Program-made: the position numbers and the translations under genes
Origin: an uncultured Alphaproteobacteria bacterium
Lineage (GTDB): Bacteria > Pseudomonadota > Alphaproteobacteria > RF32 > CAG-239
Length of the DNA stretch: 22,179 nucleotides
Reading direction: 5' to 3'
Assembly: GCA_900540425.1 (NCBI GenBank)
Contig: UQFU01000017.1
Location: 1 to 22,179 of the forward strand
Notes under the pieces: model-generated
Told to the model about the DNA's origin: nothing
Seen by the model: the letters and a program-made list of their open reading frames with translations, nothing else
The model's database searches: none
Shown: positions 14,668 through 22,157 of the stretch, piece by piece
How the letters are laid out: each line of letters begins with the position of its first letter
Numbering within the stretch: position 1 is the stretch's first letter

Positions 14668-17600
14668 TTACCCTCTTCCTTGTTGAATAATTTTCTGCTG
14701 CAAAACCTGATTTGAAATTTCGGACGGCTTAACCGGTGTTTTGCTCTCGGCAGCAACCCGCCCCTGCTTCTGCAAAATAATCTGCCGCATTTCTCCCGTA
14801 CTCTTAGCACTCTTTTCTTCCGTTGCAAGTTTGACACCTTCCGGTTCTTTGGCTCCGGTTATCGCTCCGCCGATGTCTTTGGCTGCCAAACCGACATCAA
14901 TTGCCGCACTAATACCGGTACCCACCCCGGGAAAACATCCGGCCACACCCGAAGCAACTTCCCCGCAGGCACCTTTCCAATCTCCTTCTTTCACTCTATC
15001 CCAGGCAAAATAACAACCCGCCGCCACACTCACCAAAGGGACTTTTTTCAAAACCGATTTGCCAATCGCACTTCCGGCCGTCCTTGCCACCGCCTTGACT
15101 ACTGATTTGCCGACTGTCGTCTGCGCTGCTTTTTCTACCGCTTTAGCCGTGCCTTTTTCCACCGCTTTCATGATTTTGGTGTTTGAAACCGCGTCCGCTG
15201 CTTTTTCATAAGCCTTACCAACCGTCGTATTATTCAGCAACTCGCTGCCCTTATCTATCGTCTTGTCGATAGCCTGATTAACCGCATTGTCGGCTTTGGA
15301 CAGCGTTTCGATAATCCCCTCCGCTGTTTTTCCGGCGCTTGCTCCCGCATGAATCGCCGTTTTTTCGGCCATACTTTCCACGGCAGCCGTATTTTTCAGC
15401 GTTTCTCTACCCCGCAATTTATTAATCTTTTCGCTCATTTCATCATGGGAATTCACTATCGTTTGCTCGGGCAATATTGTTTTAGTCAGCATATCAAAAC
15501 GCTTTGGAAATTCGCTGATTTTTTTGTACTGCCTGTTTAAATTTTCATCCGGTTGATTAAATGCCGTACGAAAATCCTCACCATTAGAGGTTATCACACC
15601 TAAGCAGACATCTTCTCCCTTATAATAAAGTTTATGAGCCAATTCATAATTTTTAGAAATTACATACACATCTTCTGCAAAATATGCCCCGACAACCCCA
15701 TTATTACACCCATATACAACATCTCTGCCGCTTTTTTGTATTTCCTTTGCTCCTTCTTCAAAACATCCCCGGACACTTCTTACTTCGGCACCATCATTAT
15801 AACTGGTATAGGCATCATGCTCACGAGTAATCATCATATACGAATCTTTGTCAATCCCCAACGATGTCAATTTTCGTTCCACTTTCTGACATTTATTATA
15901 TGCTTCTACTGATGGATATGACGTTAATTTATCATATCCCATATCATGTAATTGTACTATCGCCGGATAATTTAACGATGAAACAATCGAAGAAACGCCC
16001 GTCCCGTTTTCATCAAGCAAAACTACTGCCGGCAGGGTATGGCTTTCGCAATTTTTCAGCAAATGAACATCTGCTTCATTGATAATCAAAGCATTGGCTG
16101 CATATGCATCAATTTTATCCGGCAGCTTAATTCCCGAAGGCAATTGCACCTGCCCGCGAAAACTTAGATTTTCTATAACATCCATATTAGACGAACTAAT
16201 AATATTCGCATTATCCAGAGTTGTTTTGCTGGGAAATTTGACATTATTTCCGATAACCGTTTTTCCTGATATATTCAGAGAATCAATTTTTTCTAAATTT
16301 GTTCCTTCGGGAATAAACGAATCCACCAAAGTCAAACCTCTAGAGTTTATTTTCTCCGGTAATACAACACCTTTTCCCAAACGGACTTTTCCAGACAATG
16401 TCAAATATTCAACTTTGCTTAAATCTGTGCCATCGGGTATGACAGCATCTTCAATTTCCAATTGGGGCGGTAATTTTGCACCGGCTGCAATATTCAAATT
16501 TCCTTTAAGCTTTATGGACTGGTATGATAAATCAATATCGCCGATAGAACAGTCTTTTAATACAAATGAAGAAAATATTTCATCCAACAGCTTCGTGTCT
16601 GAAACTTTCCCGGTCAACATCACCGGATGCTGAACTCGTTTTTTTCCGCGATATTCATCATAACGCAACTTTTCTGATACCGCTTGTTCCAAATATTCAG
16701 AAGAAGTTAAGGTTTGATAATCATAGTTTCTTTTTTTATACGAATGTAAAATTTCTCCTGCCTGAGCCGCTTCATATATTTTATTGGCACGCTCCACCAA
16801 CTGAGAATTTTCATAACGATTAACTGGATTATGTATCACCGCAAAATCTTTCCATTCGTCCGATATATAGCCATTTTGATCATAAATCTTCATAAAATCA
16901 TTGCCAGATTTAATATAAATGCCTTTAAGCTTATTTTTGTGCGGATAAACAGCGGTCTCATAGTTTGGAGAATCATAACTTTGCTGTCCGTTTTCTATTC
17001 CATAATCACAAAAATATTTTTGATTATCAGTTGCTTCATATTCATATATGAAGCCATATCTATTACCATCAGCCGTTTCATACCCTCTTCCATAGTCATC
17101 CGTATATCCAGCAGCCACGCTAAAATCTGGAGATGCATACACCAAATTTTTGCAATCAACCTTAGCCATTACGGCATAAGCTTTGTCCCCCAGGGTGCCG
17201 CCCCGATACAAAGAAGAACCCATTTTATCTTCAAGGGCACGATAAAATTCATCTCCGGCTAAACTGTTAGGCTTTATTTCAGAAAGTTTCCTATTGATAA
17301 AATCTTCCCGTGTCGTATGATACTTTTCCAATACATTTTCAATTTCTTCCGATGTTTGTATTGAATTTCCACCCCAATTAATTTCCCCCAAAGCCGCCTG
17401 TGTCATTCCCAAAGACGTAACAGGATGGGCAAAACCTTTCATTTCAATACCATTTTCTTTAAAAATGTCTATTATATCAGACATCTGGCAGACAGCATCT
17501 TCCGACTTTTGATAAGGCAAATGAATCCCGCTGTCAGTAACAAGTATTTTAGAAACATCATGCGCCTGCTCATATGTTACTGCAGGAAAATTATAATCAT

Positions 17601-17844
17601 TTAATAAATCAGCTATTTTTTTAATTTCTTCTTCATTAAGTCGAAAAGCTTCTGCCTGCGCATTAGGCGGGTGCGGAAGATTATCCTTCAAACCCAGTGA
17701 AATATAACAGTTTTCACCAAGTCCATTTAAAGCACCCCAATCCCAGCCATCACTATCACTCCCCGATATACCCAATCTTTTGGCTACTTCATCGGGATGA
17801 AAAGACTTAGCAAGCAGTTCTTTCAAAAATTCGTCATCAACCAT
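14668..17844 (-). CDS. Large multidomain protein with probable ADP-ribosyltransferase-like domain; candidate effector/toxin
   Basis: 1058 residues with no recognised full-length family. Reading the domains in order: an N-terminal region (1-~205) without signal peptide. A segment of about 208-312 resembles ADP-ribosyltransferase toxins: YRG with Arg214, ASPDFSVAAGY (237-247) matching the STS-type strand, and YETAV with Glu296 in the position of the catalytic Glu. Four beta-strand-rich repeats of 37-42 residues occur at 443-598 (pattern L-x-G-x-V-x-L...LP). An unassigned globular part covers about 600-790, an Ala/Lys-rich helical region about 815-925, and a hydrophobic Gly/Ala/Val tail 926-995 that could insert into or cross a membrane. 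AGGAG sits 7 bases before ATG 17844. It follows a 104-residue gene after 18 bases, so the two form an operon. Codon third positions and overall base use are more AT-rich than in flanking genes, especially about 15400-17800, suggesting acquisition. ART activity is inferred from motifs only. Confidence 0.6.
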   Translation of the reverse strand: MVDDEFLKELLAKSFHPDEVAKRLGISGSDSDGWDWGALNGLGENCYISLGLKDNLPHPPNAQAEAFRLNEEEIKKIADLLNDYNFPAVTYEQAHDVSKILVTDSGIHLPYQKSEDAVCQMSDIIDIFKENGIEMKGFAHPVTSLGMTQAALGEINWGGNSIQTSEEIENVLEKYHTTREDFINRKLSEIKPNSLAGDEFYRALEDKMGSSLYRGGTLGDKAYAVMAKVDCKNLVYASPDFSVAAGYTDDYGRGYETADGNRYGFIYEYEATDNQKYFCDYGIENGQQSYDSPNYETAVYPHKNKLKGIYIKSGNDFMKIYDQNGYISDEWKDFAVIHNPVNRYENSQLVERANKIYEAAQAGEILHSYKKRNYDYQTLTSSEYLEQAVSEKLRYDEYRGKKRVQHPVMLTGKVSDTKLLDEIFSSFVLKDCSIGDIDLSYQSIKLKGNLNIAAGAKLPPQLEIEDAVIPDGTDLSKVEYLTLSGKVRLGKGVVLPEKINSRGLTLVDSFIPEGTNLEKIDSLNISGKTVIGNNVKFPSKTTLDNANIISSSNMDVIENLSFRGQVQLPSGIKLPDKIDAYAANALIINEADVHLLKNCESHTLPAVVLLDENGTGVSSIVSSLNYPAIVQLHDMGYDKLTSYPSVEAYNKCQKVERKLTSLGIDKDSYMMITREHDAYTSYNDGAEVRSVRGCFEEGAKEIQKSGRDVVYGCNNGVVGAYFAEDVYVISKNYELAHKLYYKGEDVCLGVITSNGEDFRTAFNQPDENLNRQYKKISEFPKRFDMLTKTILPEQTIVNSHDEMSEKINKLRGRETLKNTAAVESMAEKTAIHAGASAGKTAEGIIETLSKADNAVNQAIDKTIDKGSELLNNTTVGKAYEKAADAVSNTKIMKAVEKGTAKAVEKAAQTTVGKSVVKAVARTAGSAIGKSVLKKVPLVSVAAGCYFAWDRVKEGDWKGACGEVASGVAGCFPGVGTGISAAIDVGLAAKDIGGAITGAKEPEGVKLATEEKSAKSTGEMRQIILQKQGRVAAESKTPVKPSEISNQVLQQKIIQQGRG

Positions 17845-17862
17845 CCGCCGTCTCCTACAGAC

Positions 17863-18177
17863 TTAGCGCTCCATAGGATGCTCAAACTTCATAGGAGAGA
17901 TCTCCCGCCGCTGACGAATAATATCCTGGCAAATCTGCCAAAACTCGCGCTGTAGCTGAGATTGCAATTTTAGACGCTGTTTCATGTCAGGATATTTAGT
18001 TTTGCAAAACTGGAACCATTTTGACAAATTCTGAACTTCTATTTTTTCCTGTCCATCAAGCCCTTCTTCAATATATTTAAATGTCAGTCCGGTAACATGA
18101 GTCGCTGATTTCGCCACAAAATCAATTTTCCAATCTTTAAGATAATCTTTATTAGATGAAATATTTTCTTCCCGCAT
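17863..18177 (-). CDS. Small partner gene of the large multidomain protein
   Basis: This 104-residue cytoplasmic protein, mostly helical and basic toward its C-terminus (QRLKLQSQLQREF, IIRQRRE), has no recognised family. The start ATG 18177 is preceded by AGGAG at a spacing of 8 bases; earlier in-frame ATGs (to 18228) have no ribosome site. It lies 18 bases ahead of the 1058-residue gene on the same strand and shares its AT-rich composition. Small genes placed this way often encode a secretion chaperone, an adaptor or an immunity factor for the large product; which of these applies, if any, cannot be told from sequence. Confidence 0.6.
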   Translation of the reverse strand: MREENISSNKDYLKDWKIDFVAKSATHVTGLTFKYIEEGLDGQEKIEVQNLSKWFQFCKTKYPDMKQRLKLQSQLQREFWQICQDIIRQRREISPMKFEHPMER

Positions 18178-18211
18178 TGCCGTATCTCCTGCGCTTGCTT
18201 CCATAGAGAAA

Positions 18212-18241
18212 AGTATCACATTTTTCAAAAAATATCAACAA
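18212..18241 (-). promoter_or_regulatory. Possible promoter of the two-gene effector-like operon
   Basis: On the minus strand TTGTTG (18241-18236), an 18-base spacer and GATACT (18217-18212) precede the 104-residue gene, with an expected leader of roughly 28 bases. Confidence 0.3.
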
Positions 18242-18280
18242 ATTTTGAGGCGGAAGTGTTATAAATTGTTAAAATCAGGC

Positions 18281-18339
18281 AAAAAAAAATCTCCGGATGC
18301 CCAAACTTTTCGCAATGAAAAGTCCCGGTCCGGAGATTT
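18281..18339 (-). terminator. Two-tier terminator of the lipoprotein gene
   Basis: An outer perfect 11-bp stem (18287-18297 with 18329-18339) encloses an inner 7-bp stem ACTTTTC/GAAAAGT (18305-18311 with 18317-18323). On the minus strand it is followed by nine T residues. It begins 2 bases beyond the lipoprotein stop codon. Confidence 0.85.
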
Positions 18340-18341
18340 GG

Positions 18342-18731
18342 TTAATAATCATTCAGGTGAATGACAATCCTTTCACCGTAATAATCGCAGGTCAGGGTTC
18401 TGCCGCCGAAAGAAATCCGAGTGGGATATGGCGCAGGAACGGCATAACCGGGAATGCCATAGGCAATCTGGGTATGATATTCATAACGCTCAAGCCGCAC
18501 GGAAACGGCAAAATCCGAATTGGTCGTGAAATAGAGCATATTGCCCCATTCGTAAACATGACCGTCAAAACGGGCTGCCGGGCCGGCGCGGTAATAAAAA
18601 TTCGGATAACCGCCGATATATTCCATATACAGATATTCTGCCGTATAATAGATGATATCGTCAATAACGCGCTCGCATGAGGACAACCCAAGGCTGAAAA
18701 CAGCCGTTACCAATAATAAAAATTTTTTCAT
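18342..18731 (-). CDS. Small tyrosine-rich lipoprotein
   Basis: 129 residues. Residues 1-18 are a signal peptide (MKK, hydrophobic core) ending in a lipobox, LSSC with the lipidated Cys at 19; the following residue is Glu, so outer-membrane sorting is more likely than inner-membrane retention. The mature part is about 110 residues, unusually rich in Tyr and Gly, with short alternating segments that suggest beta structure. No family is recognised. It is a single-gene unit with its own two-tier terminator and a perfect -10 box upstream; an inverted repeat near the expected -35 position may be an operator. Confidence 0.75.
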   Translation of the reverse strand: MKKFLLLVTAVFSLGLSSCERVIDDIIYYTAEYLYMEYIGGYPNFYYRAGPAARFDGHVYEWGNMLYFTTNSDFAVSVRLERYEYHTQIAYGIPGYAVPAPYPTRISFGGRTLTCDYYGERIVIHLNDY

Positions 18732-18763
18732 GATATATATTTTAATAATACGGATTTATTTTA

Positions 18764-18769
18764 ATTATA
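18764..18769 (-). promoter_or_regulatory. -10 box of the lipoprotein gene
   Basis: TATAAT on the minus strand, 33 bases before the start codon. The -35 region is poor, suggesting activation by a regulator or a weak promoter. Confidence 0.35.
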
Positions 18770-18781
18770 TAGCATATATTT

Positions 18782-18794
18782 TAGACAAAGTCTA
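18782..18794. promoter_or_regulatory. Possible operator near the lipoprotein promoter
   Basis: TAGAC (18782-18786) and GTCTA (18790-18794) form a perfect inverted repeat with a 3-base centre, located about 12 bases upstream of the lipoprotein -10 box, covering the -35 position. Confidence 0.28.
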
Positions 18795-18810
18795 TCCAAA
18801 ATTTTTTAAG

Positions 18811-18854
18811 TAAAAGAAAAGCCTCTTTCCATACAACGGAAGAGGCTTTTGTCT
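18811..18854. terminator. Bidirectional terminator in the 660-base gene-free region
   Basis: AAAAGCCTCTTTCC (18817-18830) pairs with GGAAGAGGCTTTT (18838-18850) with one bulged T and a 7-base loop. The minus strand continues with TTTTCTTTT, the better tail; the + strand continues TTTTGTCTT. No protein gene ends next to it on either strand. Confidence 0.75.
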
Positions 18855-19221
18855 TAACAAAGTTTTACGGCCGGAAAGGAACCTGCGGGTTTCGTCGGGA
18901 GATGTGACACTTCGCCGGACATCGCTCTTCATCACTAACCGCAGCAGTTTCGTCATGTGGCACGCCAACCGGCAAGGCATAAAAAACAGAGAACAGATAA
19001 CCCTATGCCTAAGGCAAGTTCACCGCAACAAACGTTCGCTCGCCGCTACTTGTTTATTGTATGCCTGATGCTAAAAACTTCAGATAAAACCAACCGTCAG
19101 ACTTCGGCAACAGCGAAGGTACGGCGTCGGGACAGGAACGTTTTGAAATTTGCATTTTGCCCTTATGTGCTTGCTAAACCTTAACTTAAATTATCAAAAT
19201 GCAGAAAGACAAAACATCCCG
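18811..19221 (-). ncRNA. Candidate structured non-coding RNA of about 400 nt
   Basis: On the minus strand a perfect TATAAT (19233-19228) with a weak -35 precedes a gene-free stretch that ends at the strong terminator at 18811-18854. Inside are nested complementary segments. CTGCGG(G)TT at 18883-18891 pairs with AACCGCAG at 18937-18944, enclosing GATGT/ACATC (18901-18905 with 18919-18923). AGGCATA at 18975-18981 can pair with TATGCCT at either 19004-19010 or 19060-19066. I could not match it to RNase P RNA, tmRNA, 6S or SRP RNA. A short frame at 18792-18980 is not convincing as a gene. Part of the stretch resembles the interval near 10040, so a dispersed repeat is the main alternative. Confidence 0.35.
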
Positions 19222-19315
19222 TCTTATATTATACAAACTTATACAAACAAAAACTAATAACAAACCGTTGTCACTCTACTTTCGGCATAAAAAATTGTCA
19301 AGTTGTATTTTTGAT

Positions 19316-19343
19316 TTGACTTTTTGCGGCAAGGTTTTATTTT
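19316..19343 (+). promoter_or_regulatory. Promoter for the small membrane protein
   Basis: TTGACT (19316-19321), a 16-base spacer and TATTTT (19338-19343) lie about 50 bases before the start codon. Confidence 0.4.
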
Positions 19344-19393
19344 CAAGGCACTAAATTTTATTTTTTACAAATTAACACATAAATTATTTGGTC

Positions 19394-19666
19394 ATGGAAA
19401 TTTTAAACCGTCTTGAAAATTTTCTGCAACCGTATATGGATGCCGAAACTGCCGGGATTGTCGCCCTGATTATTGTTGCCGGGGCTGCTGTCGGCATTTT
19501 TTTGGGAATTATCAAAATTTTCAGCCGGTTGGTAATGATTGCCGCCGGATTGCTTTTATTGACCCTGGCGGTCGGGAACTTCAGATCTCCGGAAACCAGC
19601 TGGGTGGTTACAATTGCCTGTTTCGGCTGCGGCATTGCCTGTATTTTGGCAGCTTTTCGCAAGTAA
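19394..19666 (+). CDS. Small integral membrane protein
   Basis: 90 residues with three predicted transmembrane helices (about 19-40, 43-61 and 69-87) joined by very short loops, and a hydrophilic N-terminal ~17 residues. The first helix contains Gly/Ala small-residue spacing that favours helix packing. No family is recognised; three Cys lie in the last helix. ATG 19394 lacks a good ribosome site; a TTG two codons earlier is the only nearby alternative. It is a single-gene unit with promoter and terminator, convergent with anmK. Confidence 0.65.
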   Translation: MEILNRLENFLQPYMDAETAGIVALIIVAGAAVGIFLGIIKIFSRLVMIAAGLLLLTLAVGNFRSPETSWVVTIACFGCGIACILAAFRK

Positions 19667-19670
19667 CGCA

Positions 19671-19699
19671 ACGGTATTCCTCCGGGAATACCGTTTTTT
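19671..19699 (+). terminator. Terminator between the small membrane protein and anmK
   Basis: ACGGTATTCC (19671-19680) and GGAATACCGT (19685-19694) form a perfect 10-bp stem with a 4-base loop and a T tail to 19699. The tail overlaps the stop of the convergent anmK by two bases. Confidence 0.88.
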
Positions 19700-20804
19700 A
19701 GTGCCGGGGTTCATAAATTTCGCCGCAGATAATTGGTTCGGGCGCCCCGGTGGTGGAAGGATAGGTCGAAGGCAGGCCGTATAACCGTCTGGCTGCCAGA
19801 AAAGCAAAAGCCTGAGCCTCCAGGGCATCGCAATTCCAATCAACGTCGCGAGCGGTTTTTATTTCAACTTCGGGCAACCTTTGCCGCAAGAAGCGAACCA
19901 TGGTCGGGTTATTGGCGCCGCCGCCGCAAACAATCATATTTTTAGGCATTTCAGGGAGATACATCGCACAGGAATAAGCCACGGCTTCGGCGGCAAAGGC
20001 AGTAGCAGTAGCGGCGCCGTCTTCCAGGCTCAGACCTTCCAGATGTTCGAGTTTTTCGTTAAAAATATTACGATCAATGGATTTGGGCGGATATTGGGCA
20101 AAATATTTATGGCGCATCAGCGAAGCCAGCACCTTGCCGTCAATCGTTCCGGAAACCGCCAGTCTGCCGTTATAATCCATATGCTGCCCGCCATGCTTCC
20201 AAACCCAGTCGTTGACCGGCGCATTTCCGGGACCGGTATCAAAGGCCAACAGTTCGCCGTTGCGGCCAATCCAGGTAATATTGGCAACGCCGCCGATATT
20301 CAAGATGGCCAGCGGCTTTTCAAACCCGGCGCTCAAAGCATTGTGAAACACCGGCACCAGCGGCGCCCCCTGCCCCCCGGCCAATACGTCGGCCCGGCGG
20401 AAACAGGCAACGACGCGCTTTCCGGTCAGGTTGGCCAACAGCTGTCCGTTGCCGATCTGGTGCGTATAGCGGTTTTGCGGTTCGTGGTGAATGGTATGCC
20501 CATGAAAGCCTATAAGTTCGATGCCGTCATCATAATTGGCCATGTACTCGTTGACAACCCGGGCATGGAAACGGGTCAGCTCATCTTCAACGCCATTAAT
20601 CTGAGCAATATGCTCGGGCGTATCCGGCTTCAGGCCCAGCAGGCGGCGGATATCCTCGCGCAGAGCGTCATCGTAGGGCACCGTATAAGCTCGCCCGAAA
20701 TCATAAACGTCAACGCCGTCCGTCGTAACGGCGGCAATATCCACCCCATCGAGAGAAGTGCCGCTCATCAGTCCCAGAGCGCGTATTTTTTTTATCAAAT
20801 CCAT
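19698..20804 (-). CDS. anmK: Anhydro-N-acetylmuramic acid kinase
   Basis: AnmK uses ATP to open and phosphorylate 1,6-anhydro-MurNAc from cell-wall turnover, giving MurNAc-6-phosphate for reuse; it is cytoplasmic. The 368-residue product has the normal length. Visible family marks: GLMSGTSLDGVD near residue 12, GFHGHTIHH, RRADVLAGGQGAPLVP, LNIGGVANIT followed by FDTGPGNAPVNDW, and the C-terminal CGGGANNP nucleotide-site segment. These form the ASKHA-fold ATP site with catalytic Asp in the NxGG/DTGPGN region. The start ATG 20804 has no strong ribosome site. It is divergent from tyrS, an arrangement often seen in alphaproteobacteria; only 96 bases separate the two starts. Confidence 0.95.
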   Translation of the reverse strand: MDLIKKIRALGLMSGTSLDGVDIAAVTTDGVDVYDFGRAYTVPYDDALREDIRRLLGLKPDTPEHIAQINGVEDELTRFHARVVNEYMANYDDGIELIGFHGHTIHHEPQNRYTHQIGNGQLLANLTGKRVVACFRRADVLAGGQGAPLVPVFHNALSAGFEKPLAILNIGGVANITWIGRNGELLAFDTGPGNAPVNDWVWKHGGQHMDYNGRLAVSGTIDGKVLASLMRHKYFAQYPPKSIDRNIFNEKLEHLEGLSLEDGAATATAFAAEAVAYSCAMYLPEMPKNMIVCGGGANNPTMVRFLRQRLPEVEIKTARDVDWNCDALEAQAFAFLAARRLYGLPSTYPSTTGAPEPIICGEIYEPRH

Positions 20805-20827
20805 GGCATTTCATTTCAAAAACTGTA

Positions 20828-20855
20828 TTGCAATGTCTGAATATTATGCTAATAT
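20828..20855 (+). promoter_or_regulatory. Promoter for tyrS
   Basis: TTGCAA (20828-20833), a 16-base spacer and TAATAT (20850-20855) precede tyrS with a leader of about 40 bases. The same -35 hexamer and spacer length occur in the flbT promoter. Confidence 0.45.
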
Positions 20856-20900
20856 CCGTTAAAAATTGGTTAGATATTCAATTACAAACAAGGAAAAGAA

Positions 20901-22157
20901 ATGAGTCAGTACAAATCACAGTTTTTCAACCTGATGGCCGAACGCGGTTTTTATAACCAATGCACAAATGAATCCGGGTTTGACAATTATCTTTACGAAT
21001 GTGAAAAGTCAGGAAAGCCGGCTGTGGGGTATCTGGGCTCGGATCCGACCGGAGACAGTCTGCATGTGGGACATATCGTACCGTTGATGATGATGCGCTG
21101 GTTCCAGAAATGCGGACACAAACCGCTCACGCTGGTCGGCGGGGCAACCGCACGCATCGGCGACCCGTCGGGCAAAGACAAGCTGCGGCCGTTTTTGGAC
21201 GAAGCAACTCTGGCGCATAATATTGCCGGGTTGAAAAAATCTTTCAGCAAATTCCTCAAGTTCGGCGACGGTGCCAACGATGCGATCATGGTTGACAACT
21301 GGGACTGGTTCAAAGACATTAATTATCTCAGCTTTCTGCGCGATATCGGAACTTGTTATTCGGTCAACCGCATGCTGACCATGGAAAGCGTCAAAAGCCG
21401 CCTGGAACGCGAACAGCCGATGTCGTTCCTGGAGTTTAACTACATGCTCCTGCAAGGGTATGACTTTACGGTCTTATACCGCAAATACGGCTGCCGGGCG
21501 CAGATTGCCGGTTCCGACCAATGGGGCAACATCACTTCCGGAACCGAACTCGGACGACGCAAATATGATGTGGAGCTGTTTGGCTTTACCAGTCCGATTA
21601 TTACCGACTCCAACGGCAAAAAAATGGGCAAATCCGAAGGAAATGCGGTCTGGATTAACGAGGAAAAACTGCCTTCTTACGATTATTACCAATATTTCCG
21701 CAACATCGGCGATGCCGAGGTCGGAAAATGCCTGCGGATTTATACCGATCTGCCGATGGACGAAATCCGTCGCCTGGAAGCCTTGGAAGACAAAGAAATC
21801 AACGAAGCCAAAAAGATTCTGGCTTTTGAAGCAACCAAAATCTGCCGCGGCGAAGCCGAAGCCATGACCGCTCAGGAAACCGCAATCAAAACCTTTGAAC
21901 AGGGAGTGGCAGGCGATGACCTGCCGAGCATTACGGTTGCCGACGCCGCCGGCCTGAGCGTGATTGAGGCATTTTTGCAAATCGGCTTTGTGGAAAGCAA
22001 GGGCGAAGCCCGGCGGCTGATTAAACAATCTGGCCTCAAAGTCAACGACAAAGTCGTCAGCGACGAAAACGCTAAGCTTTCGGCTGCCGACGTGATTGAC
22101 GGGAAAATCAAGCTCTCGCAAGGAAAAAAGAAGCACGGCCTGATAAAAGTCGCCTAG
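20901..22157 (+). CDS. tyrS: Tyrosyl-tRNA synthetase
   Basis: The enzyme attaches tyrosine to tRNA-Tyr, class Ic. The 418-residue product is complete in the window. Class I signature HVGH is at 55-58 after YLGSDPTGDSL; the second signature is KMGKS around residues 240-244, a usual TyrRS variant of KMSKS. The tyrosine-binding YxxxQGxD-type segment appears as YMLLQGYDF, and GSDQWGN is present. The last ~65 residues form an S4 RNA-binding domain (SKGEARRLIKQSGLKVND) that contacts the tRNA. AAGGAAAAG lies just before ATG 20901. It ends 22 bases before the window edge; no terminator is visible in what remains. Confidence 0.97.
   Translation: MSQYKSQFFNLMAERGFYNQCTNESGFDNYLYECEKSGKPAVGYLGSDPTGDSLHVGHIVPLMMMRWFQKCGHKPLTLVGGATARIGDPSGKDKLRPFLDEATLAHNIAGLKKSFSKFLKFGDGANDAIMVDNWDWFKDINYLSFLRDIGTCYSVNRMLTMESVKSRLEREQPMSFLEFNYMLLQGYDFTVLYRKYGCRAQIAGSDQWGNITSGTELGRRKYDVELFGFTSPIITDSNGKKMGKSEGNAVWINEEKLPSYDYYQYFRNIGDAEVGKCLRIYTDLPMDEIRRLEALEDKEINEAKKILAFEATKICRGEAEAMTAQETAIKTFEQGVAGDDLPSITVADAAGLSVIEAFLQIGFVESKGEARRLIKQSGLKVNDKVVSDENAKLSAADVIDGKIKLSQGKKKHGLIKVA

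Noticed and set aside
18792..18980. 62-residue minus strand reading frame
   Set aside because: It runs through a terminator hairpin and nested stems, has no ribosome site and looks like a chance frame in structured DNA.
18811..19221. RNase P RNA or tmRNA
   Set aside because: The conserved RNase P core, the tmRNA tag-coding start and a CCA acceptor end are not found on either strand.
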